Shown: piece after piece, positions 53,819 to 62,800 of the stretch
Layout of the letters: the number at the start of each line of letters is the position of its first letter
Numbering within the stretch: the first letter of the stretch is position 1
Assembly: GCA_016793115.1 (NCBI GenBank)
Contig: JAEUIN010000031.1
Coordinates: 1 to 64,000 of the forward strand
Reading direction: 5' to 3'
Origin: Planctomycetaceae bacterium
Lineage (GTDB): Bacteria > Planctomycetota > Planctomycetia > Pirellulales > PNKZ01
Length of the DNA: 64,000 nt
The notes under the pieces: generated by a model
Seen by the model: the letters and a program-made list of their open reading frames with translations, nothing else
The model's database searches: none
What the model was told of the DNA's origin: nothing
Made by a program: the position numbers and the translations under genes

Positions 53819-56800
53819 TTACCCGATGCGGTCGCTCTTTCCGTTTTCGTCGAGGGTCGTCGCGGCGTCAACCGCGTCGGCCCGTTTCTTGCGACGCCGC
53901 CAGCCATAGGCGCCAAAACCGAGACCGGCAAGGCCCATGAGCATCAGGCTTCCCGGTTCCGGAACGGCGTGAATTCCGTAGTTGATGTACAGACCCGTCC
54001 CGACCTTACTGACCCAGAACTCGCTGCCGCCGATCTGCGAGTAGTTGCCGCCGGTCGGCGAAAAGACCGCCGTGCCGGTATCGTCGATGATGTTGAAGTT
54101 CGACAATTCGCCGTCGGCGATCGGATTGCCCGAAGCGTTCAAGAAGCTTGGAGCGGTGACCCACAACCAAGAATAGCTCGAACTCGTCGCCGGATTGAAG
54201 TTATTGGCCGGGGTCGCGCTGCTGTTCTGGCCGTAAGTGGTGAGTGCGTCGTTCCACGAATTGACCAGGAGGGTGAGGCCGTTACCGATCTTCAAGGAGC
54301 TGCCCGTACCGGTGATGTTCAAGTAATCCCAGTTCGTACCTTGCGTGCCGATCGCCGAGCTATTGGTGCGGAAATCGAACACGAGATTGGAACCCGACTG
54401 CCAATCGACAAGTTGCCCGGACGTGAGCGCGACGTTCATTTGACCGACGCCGTCGCCGGTCGCGGAGTTGGTCGACGAACCGGCGCTGAACGATCCGCCG
54501 CTCTGCACGGCGATCGGCGAAGTGACCGAGGCCGGCGTGCCGGCGACGCCGCCGTTGAAGCGAGCACCGGAACCGACCGTGACGCCGCCGCCGCCGGCGA
54601 GCGAGGAATTCACCGTGAGCGTACCCTGCTGAACGGTGGTCGGACCGCCGATGCTGTTCGCCCCGGTGTTGAGAGCGAGCACGCCGGGTCCGGTCTTGAT
54701 CAAGCCGGCCGGCGAAGTGCCGGTAATCGCGCCGCTGATTACGGCATCGATCGCCGCACCGCCGTCGTTAACTCGGATCGTCCGAACCGCTCCGTTTAAA
54801 GCGATCGGGTTCGCGAACGTCACGGTGTGCGTCGACGTCGTCGAACTGAGCACCAACTCCGAAGCGTTCGGCACGAAGCTGCCCGAGGCCCAGGTCACCG
54901 CAGCGCCTGAACCGCCGAGGTTCACCGTGCGAGCCGCGCTGAAGGCGCCGAAGCCGCCGCTGCCGGTCCATTGCACGTTGGCCGCACCGGTGCCGAGGCC
55001 GCGGCTGAAGTCGTTCGCGCCTAGTTCCACAATGCCGCCGCCGTTGATCGTCAGGCCGGACGTGCCGCCCGCCGCGGCTATGCCGCCGCTGAGAGCCGTG
55101 GCGTTGGCGAGCCGCATGATTCCATCGGTTACCGTGGTCGTGCCCGTGTAAGTATTGGCTCCGCTCAAAATGAGCAAACCCGTGCCGTTCTTGGTGAGCG
55201 TGCCGGTCGAGGTGGCGATCGGATCGGCGACGGTGATCGAACCTGCGCCGTTGAACGTCAGATTGAACGTGCCGCCGATCGCATTGCCGCTCGCGACATC
55301 AAGCGTGAGCACGCCCAGGTCGGACGTGATCGTCGAGTCGGCCGTGAGCGTCACCGCGCCGCCGTAGGTGTTCGTGCCGTTCAGGTTGCGGAGAGCGCCG
55401 CTGGAAGCGAAGCCCGCGCCGGCCAGGCTCAATGTTTCCGCGCCGACGGTGATATTCCCCTGCAATTCGAGCGAAGCCCCGCTCGTCACCGTAACACCGC
55501 CGGCCGTGGTGCCGAGCCCCGTATTGTTGGCCACGGTGAGAATGCCGCCGTTCACGTTGACCGCACCGGTAAACGTATTCGCCGCCGAGACGCGCAGTGT
55601 GCCGTTGCCGGCCTTGGTGAGGCCGCCCGAGCCGTTGCCGAGCACTCCGGTCAAAGTCGTGTTGCCGGCCCCTTGAACGGTGAGCAGGTTGGCGCCGTTG
55701 TTGATCGTGCCGTTGAGAGTGAGCAAGCCGGCGTCGGACTGAATCGTCGTGATTCCGGCCAGCGTGACGGCGCCGTTATAGATGTTGTTGCCGCTAATGT
55801 TGCGAAGCGCGCCGTTTGATCCGACGCCCGCGCCGTTGAGGCTCAGGGCTTCCGCGCCGACGGTGATGCCGCCGAGCATTTCCAGGGTCGCCCCGCTCGA
55901 CACGACGGTGCCGCCCGCGGTACTACCGAGCGCCGAATCGTTGCTGATGCGAACGACTCCCGTCGTGATGTTGAACGCTCCGGCGAAGGTGTTCGCGCCG
56001 GTCAAGATGAGCGAGCCGGCTCCGGTGCCGGCTTTGGTGAGCGTGGTCGCCGCACCGCTGATCGGCCCGCCCAAGGTGAGCGAGTTGGCCGAAGCGAGAG
56101 AAATCGTCGGCGTACCGTTTTGCAGCACGAGCGGCACGTTGAGCGCCGCCGTCCCGGCCGAAGCTCCCGTCGTAATGGCCGAGCTGCCCGTGATGGTAAG
56201 CGAGAAGGCGGAGTCTTGGAGTGAAACCGAGGCCGTATCGTTGATCGTAAGCGAAGCCATTTGGACGTCGCCGCCGAGCGTCATCGCCCCTTGATTCGTC
56301 GCGCCGGTCGCCGAGAACGTGACGGCGGTTCCCGAGGTCGGGATGTTCGGCGTGTTGGTGCCGGCGGAATCGGTCGCCCAGTTGCTTTGTGACGTGCCGT
56401 TGGTCGCCGCCCAAACGTTCGTCGCTCCGCTGAGCCCGCCCTTCCAGAAGAGCGCGGCCGAAGTGCCGCCCGCGGCCGTGGTCAGGGCGACTTGGGTGTC
56501 GCTTTGCACGATGCCGGTCACGGTGAAGTTCGCGCCGGTGCCGTTGAAGATGTTGCCGATTTGGTAAGTGGCCGAGCTGCCGTTCGTCGTCCTGAGGCCG
56601 CCCGAGGGGGCGTTGATCACGATCACGCTGCCGACCGGGGTGTACGTCGAATTGAAGTAGGCGTCGATGAAGACGTTGCCGACCGCATGGGCCAGAGCGC
56701 CCGCTTGCAACGTAATCTTGCCCGAACTCGCTCCGCCGACCCCGCTGAGTTGGAAGCCGAGGCGGCTGTTGTTGGCCAAATCGAGGACCGTGCCCGCAGT

Positions 56801-59800
56801 GGGGGCGAGCGTCAGATTGGATCCGGTCGTCGCGCCGGTGAGGATGTTGAACGCGGCGCCCGAACCGACGCTGAGTTTGGTCGTGTTGACGACGCCGTCG
56901 ACGTTGCCTGTGCCGTCGACGTGAGTCACGGTGAGCGCGCCTCCGGAGACGGTCGTTTCGCCGTAATACGTGTTGACGTTCGTCAGCGTTTGCTTATTCG
57001 AGCCGGACTTAACCAGGGAAACGTTGTTTTGAATCACGCCGCCGTAGACGAAGTCCGCCGTCGCGCCGTTGCCGACCGTGAAGGTGTTGAGCGTCGTGGC
57101 GCTGTTGGTGATGAAGCCGGAGGAATTGATCTGGGCGCCGCCGACGACCGCGGCGGAAAGGCCGCCGACGGTGACGTTATTGCCGCTTAGATCAAGGACG
57201 CCGGAGCCGTAGGTGGTGAGATTCGTTTGGCTCGGCAGCGCGCCGCCGATGCCGACGCGAAGCGTCCCGCCGGTGATATTCGTCGCGCCTTGGTAGGTGT
57301 TGACCCCGGAGAGAATCACCGTGTCGCCGCTTTGCTTCGTGAGGCCGCCGGTTCCGGAAATGACGCCCTTGATCTCGAGGATCACGCCGCGCGCCGAATC
57401 GGTAAGCGAACTGCTGTTGTTCACGCCCGGGGCGCCGAGCCCCGGCTGCAGATCGTTGGGGCGACCGTTGTCGAGGCCGTTGGGGCCGTCGATGAGCGGG
57501 TTTTGGCCGACGAACGAATCGCCGAGCAGTTCGAACTTGACCCCTGCGCCGAGCGTGCGATAGACGACGCCGATGTTGCTGTCGAGCGAGTCGTCGGTGC
57601 GGAGATAGCCTTCGATCGCGCCGCCGTTGAGGCGGACCGTGGTATTGGTCTGGCTGAATTGGTCGGCGTTGACTTGCAGCGTGCCCGCGCCGAGATTGAG
57701 CAACGCCATGTTGCGAGCGCCGTCGATGCTCCAGCGCTCGATCGCGCCGGCTTCGTACGTCGGCACCTTCGCCACGCCCGCGGCCCACAGGTCGAAGGTG
57801 CCGTAGCGGCGGACGGTGACGTCGGTCGCGGCATTGCCCAAGGCGTTGGCCTCGGTGACGCGGAGCGCGCCTTGTTCGATGACGACGTCGCCGGTGAACG
57901 TGGCACTGTTGTCGCCGCGCAGATAGAGCCCGCCGTTGCCCCACTTAATGAGGTTTTGGCTGCCGACGAGACCGGCCACGGCGACGCCCGCCGTCGCCCC
58001 GGAGGTGATCTGGTTGTTCACATTGTTGGCGTTGACGTCGATGATCGACGTGCCGACGCCCGAGAGCGTGAGCACGCCGGCGTTAACCATGCTGCGCGCT
58101 TGAGCGACCACGAAGCGGGCTCGCGCCGGCTGCAAACCGGTCAGGTCGGTGGAAACGACCTCCAAATCGCCGATCGTCACCGTGCGGTCCGCGCCGCCGG
58201 CGTCGACGTTGATCAGAGCGTTGTCGACGATCGTGATGCCGGACATCGTATAGGTGCCGCTGAGCGGACTGCCGGAGTTGGCGCTAAGGTTGAGCGTGGT
58301 GCCGGCGCCGCTGGTTTGACCGGAGGCGTTCAAGAAGATGCGACCGTTGCCGGACGCGCCGAACGTGTTGAGTTGCAGCGTGCCTTGGTTAACGTACCAG
58401 TTGCCCAGCAAGCCGACGCCGGCTCGGGCCTGAGCGGTTTGATCCTTGGCGAGAATCATGTTGCCGGCGCCGAACTTCGTGACGCTCGAGGCGTAGATGT
58501 CGCCGTTGATCGTCAGGTTGGTCGTGTTGTACACGTAGGCATCGCTCAAGCCGGCGTTGCCGAACTTCAAGTCGGCTTGAACCGCAATGGCGCCGGTGGT
58601 GATCAGGCCGCCGCGGCCGCCGCCGGGGGCGTCGCTGAAAGTAATCGTGTTGTACTGACCGACGCCGCTCGTGATGTTGACGCTGGAACGCATCGCAAAC
58701 ACGGCGAAGTCGCGGACGATCGTAAACGCCGAACCGTTCACGTCGAGCGTGTCTTGACCGGAACTGAAGTCGACCGTCGAGATGTCGCCGAAGTTGATGA
58801 TCTTGCTATAGGCGACCGCCCCTGCCGCCGGACTCGCCGTGCTGAGCAGGGATTGGAATCCGGTCGCGGCGTTGTAGCTGAGGAAGGTGTTCGACGTACC
58901 GTCGATGTAGTAGCCGGGGAGAATGCCGGTGGGAGCACCGGCTCCTGAATTCACACTGCCGTAAAGCTGCGGCATCTGCTGAGCCCACGACGACACAATG
59001 AGACGCTCGCCGGCAAGCGCCGTTCCGCCGCCGGCGATTCCCAGTCCGGTACTGCCGGCGACATACGAAAGCGTCAGCGTCGCGCCGGCTCCGCCGCGCG
59101 ACAAACTGGCGACGGTGAGTTGATCGAGCTGCGCGGTGGCGGCGGCGTTGCGGTTGATTTGAATTCCCGCGCCGCGCTGGAACGACACCGCGCCGACGAC
59201 CTCCGTAACAGCGACGGCGGCAGCTCCGGCGACGTTGAGCGTCGCTCCGTCGAGACTAATCGCGACGTTATCGGCCCAGCGGTCGCTATTTGTAGCGCTG
59301 TTGTTGAAGCGGAGAATCGCGCCCGGATGGAGTCTGACGTTGTAAGCGTTGGAATTGGGGTCGAGCGTCGCTTTCTGGAACGTGCCTGCGGCCGCTTGTG
59401 CGACGAGCGTGCCGAAGACATCTATCGAGCCGCCGTTGCCGAACGCTCCGGCGACGGCCGTGGGCGCAATTTGGAACGTCACGGCCATTCCGCGGCTAAT
59501 GACTGAGCCGCCGGTGTAGGTGTTCAGATCGTTCAAGACCACGGCACCGCCGCCGTTCACGCCCTGCGAGCCGAACTCGACGCGCGTGCCCGGGGCGGAT
59601 TCGATCAGCGCGCCGGTCGTCACGCCGGAGGAGTCGAGCGTGAGCGTCGCCCCGGCGCCGCCGATGCGATAGAGGTTGCCCGCTCCGACGCCGAGCGACA
59701 ACGGGTTGTACGTCACGGTACCGACGGCCCCGAGACGGAACGTGCCGTCGCCGATGGCCGCGAGGTTGAGCGGAGCGGTGTGCGTCGTGTTTTCGAGGGC

Positions 59801-62800
59801 CAAGACACCGCTCGAATCGGTTGTAAACCACGATTGAATCTGAGCCCCGCTAACGGCCGCCGTTCCCAAGCGGAACAGCGACAGTTGCGGAGCGACGCTG
59901 TATTGCTGAATCTGGCCGACGCCGATGGCGACGTTCGGCGTCATCAAACGCCAATTGCCGGTCGGATTGACGCGAACGCGGCTGCCGTTCAGCATCGTCG
60001 AAAGATTCAGCGTCGGCGTCTCGGTAGCGACGTCGCCGAAGCGGAGCAGGCCGCCGTTGACGACCAGTCCCAGGCCGTTGGGACCGTACGTACCGGGAAG
60101 CAGGCCGCCGAAGCGGCTCGAAGTGCCGTTGAACCACAACGATTCGCCGCCGTTTTTGACGATGATCTGCTTCGCTCCGCCGTCGGACACCGCGCCGTTG
60201 AAGAATAATTGAGCGCTGCTGACGTTGAGCACCGGCGAGCCGACGAGCGTAGTGCCGCCGTTGATTTCAAACACGTAGCTGTTGCCGCCGGTCAGGCCGA
60301 GCGTCGCGCCGCCGATGGTCAGATCCTTGAAGGCCATGTGTTTCGTCGTGCCTGCGCCCGATTGACGATTGATGTCGATGGTCGCCGAGCCGTTGACGAT
60401 GAGACTGTTGCCCGCGGCATTGTTGCCGACCCAATAACGTTCGCGCGTCGTATTGTTGGAGCCGTCGATGCGGATGTTGGTCGTACCGCCCCAAACGGTA
60501 AACGCTCCGGAGCCGAAGCCCCCGTAGTTGAGCACGGCGGGAGCGGCCGGGAAGGCGTTGGCCGTGGTCGCTCCGCCGCGAACATTGAGCGTGCCGAGCA
60601 CCATTTGAATGCCGCCGGTGTTATCGTTCACGCCGTTAGCCGGCGTGATGCCGTTCAAGTCGAGCGTCGAGCCGCCCGTCTTCACGAGCGTTCCGGAACC
60701 GGTCAATTTGCCTTGCACCGTGAATACGACGTCGGTCCGGATGAACGCATTGCCCGCGGGGCCGAGATCGACGCCGCCGTTGACTTGGAGCGTGTAGCTG
60801 TTGCCGGAGGTGATGAATAGCGTTTGGCCTTGTTCGCCCGGCGAGCCGGCGAATTTGATGCTGCCGCCGAGTTGAGCCAGGACCGACGAGGCCGTGTTGA
60901 TCGGGCCGCGGTCGGCCGTAAGGCGGACTTGCGGATTGTTAGGGCCGAGCACGAGGCTGACGTTGAAGACGGTGCCGGCAACGTCGGGGCGCAGGCCGAG
61001 CGTGGTGTCGAACGCGTTCATCTGCACGACACCGTTGGAGAACGCCGCCAGTTGCGCCCCCGAAGCCGCGCCGCCGAGATTCGACTGCGCGGTGCGCGAG
61101 CGGAGGAAAAGGCTCCCCTGATTGACGATCCAATTGCCGGTGAAGTTCGGCTGTGCGGCGTCGATTTGCAGCGTTCCGGCACCCGTCTTGTAGATCGTGG
61201 AGGCGTTCGTCAACTGGCCGGTCGTGGTCGGCAGCGTATTGTCGCCGATCGTGAATGTGCCGTTGTTCACGATATATGCCGGCGTGGGATTGCCGGTCGC
61301 GCCGAATTGCAGACCGGGCGTGAAGGTGCGCGTACCGTTGGCCAGCACCGCTCCACTGAGGATGGTGATGCGGTCGCTGGCGGCGGCGGTCGTGTTCGCT
61401 AAAAAGGTCACGTCACCGTCGAGGCGAAGTGCATAAACGTCGAAATTGCCGGCCCCTCCCGAGATGGTCGAAGCGGCGTTGATGAAGACGCGTTCGGTCG
61501 CGGAACTCGTCGTACCCAGGGCGCCCGTGCGGATGCGATTGAAGCCGGCGTTGACGAAGCCGTTGTCAGCCGTGTACGTGAGGAACTGCAATTCCCCGAT
61601 GTTGACGATCCAGGGGGCGATCATGCCGTTGCGGAATTTCACGCCCGCACCAACTTGGCCGGGGAGCACGATGTCGGGCAAGCCTGCCGTGTCGGTCGAC
61701 AGGAGCACGCGTTCATCGTTGCCGAGTTGCGCACCGGTGGCCGGCTGAATGCTGAGCGTGGCGTTGGCGCCGGCGGTGATACCGCCGAGGACCAAGGCCG
61801 TTTGCCGGCTGGGGTAGTCGCGTTGCGCCAAGACCGTCCCCTGGCCGACGACGGTTACCATGCCGACGGTTTCCGACGTCTCGACGTCGCGATTACCGAT
61901 GATGCGGAGAATCGAGTTGTCGAGCGTGAGCGCCGCCGAGTCGAACCAGCGGCCTTGTGCGGCCGAGGTCGGCAGCAAACCGGAGGAATTGTCGAAGCGA
62001 ATTTCGGAGCCGGGGCGCGTCGTCACCGAGCCGAGATTGGCGGAGGAGGTCGCGTTGACGAACGTGCCTCCGAAGCCGGCGGCGGTGAGCAGACCCCAGG
62101 TTTCAAACGACGAGCTCGTCAATGCGCCGCGGAACTCCAAGGTGCTGCCGCGATTGACGGTCGTGGAACCGGTGTAGTTGTTGTCGGTCATGAGAACGAC
62201 CGTGCCGCGTCCGTTGCCGCCGTTGATGTTGTCGACGTTCATGCCGCTGTGGATGAGGCCGACGACGAGATTCGCGCCGGCTCCCGTCAGCACATTGTTC
62301 GCGGCCATCGTCGATTGGACGTACAACGTGCTGTTGCCTGCACCGAGTCGGTAGGTGTTGCCGGCGCCGACGCCGAGCGTCGGGGCGTTGTAGCTGCCGA
62401 CCTGACCGACTTGATTGCTCGTCGATCCGAGGTACGCGGTCCCGTCGCCGATGCGACGCATGTCGATCGCCTTCGTGTAGACGGTGTTCAAGGCGATGAT
62501 CGCGGCGCCGACGTTCTTGCCCAGACCGTCGAGGCCGAGGCCGCCGGCGAGGCCGAAATAGGAAGTGGTCTGCGGACCGCCGAGGTTGCCCAGGCGGAAG
62601 TGGAAGGCGTCGAGCGTTTCATCGGCGGCAAGTCGCACGATGCCGTAGTTGCCCATCGCGTTGCTGCGGACGTCGAGCAAACCGGTCCAGCCCGCGACGA
62701 CGTTGGTGATGCTGTTGAACTGCACGGCCGCGCCCGGATTGACGAGGATGTTGCCGGTGCCGACGTTGGCCGTGTCGTTCAACGTCGTGACGACCCCTTC

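Noticed and set aside
53291..54799. Plus-strand open frame of 502 codons opposite the giant gene and the TPR lipoprotein
   Set aside because: It is a shadow of GC-biased codons on the other strand, has no recognisable domain and crosses two real genes.
55300..56010. Possible CRISPR-like repeat spacing
   Set aside because: The repeats are 414 bases long, coding and imperfect, with no short regular spacers.
57227..58948. Plus-strand open frame of 573 codons opposite the giant gene
   Set aside because: The product is low-complexity Arg/Ala/Val/Asp sequence with no start signal and is the complement of repeat-coding sequence.
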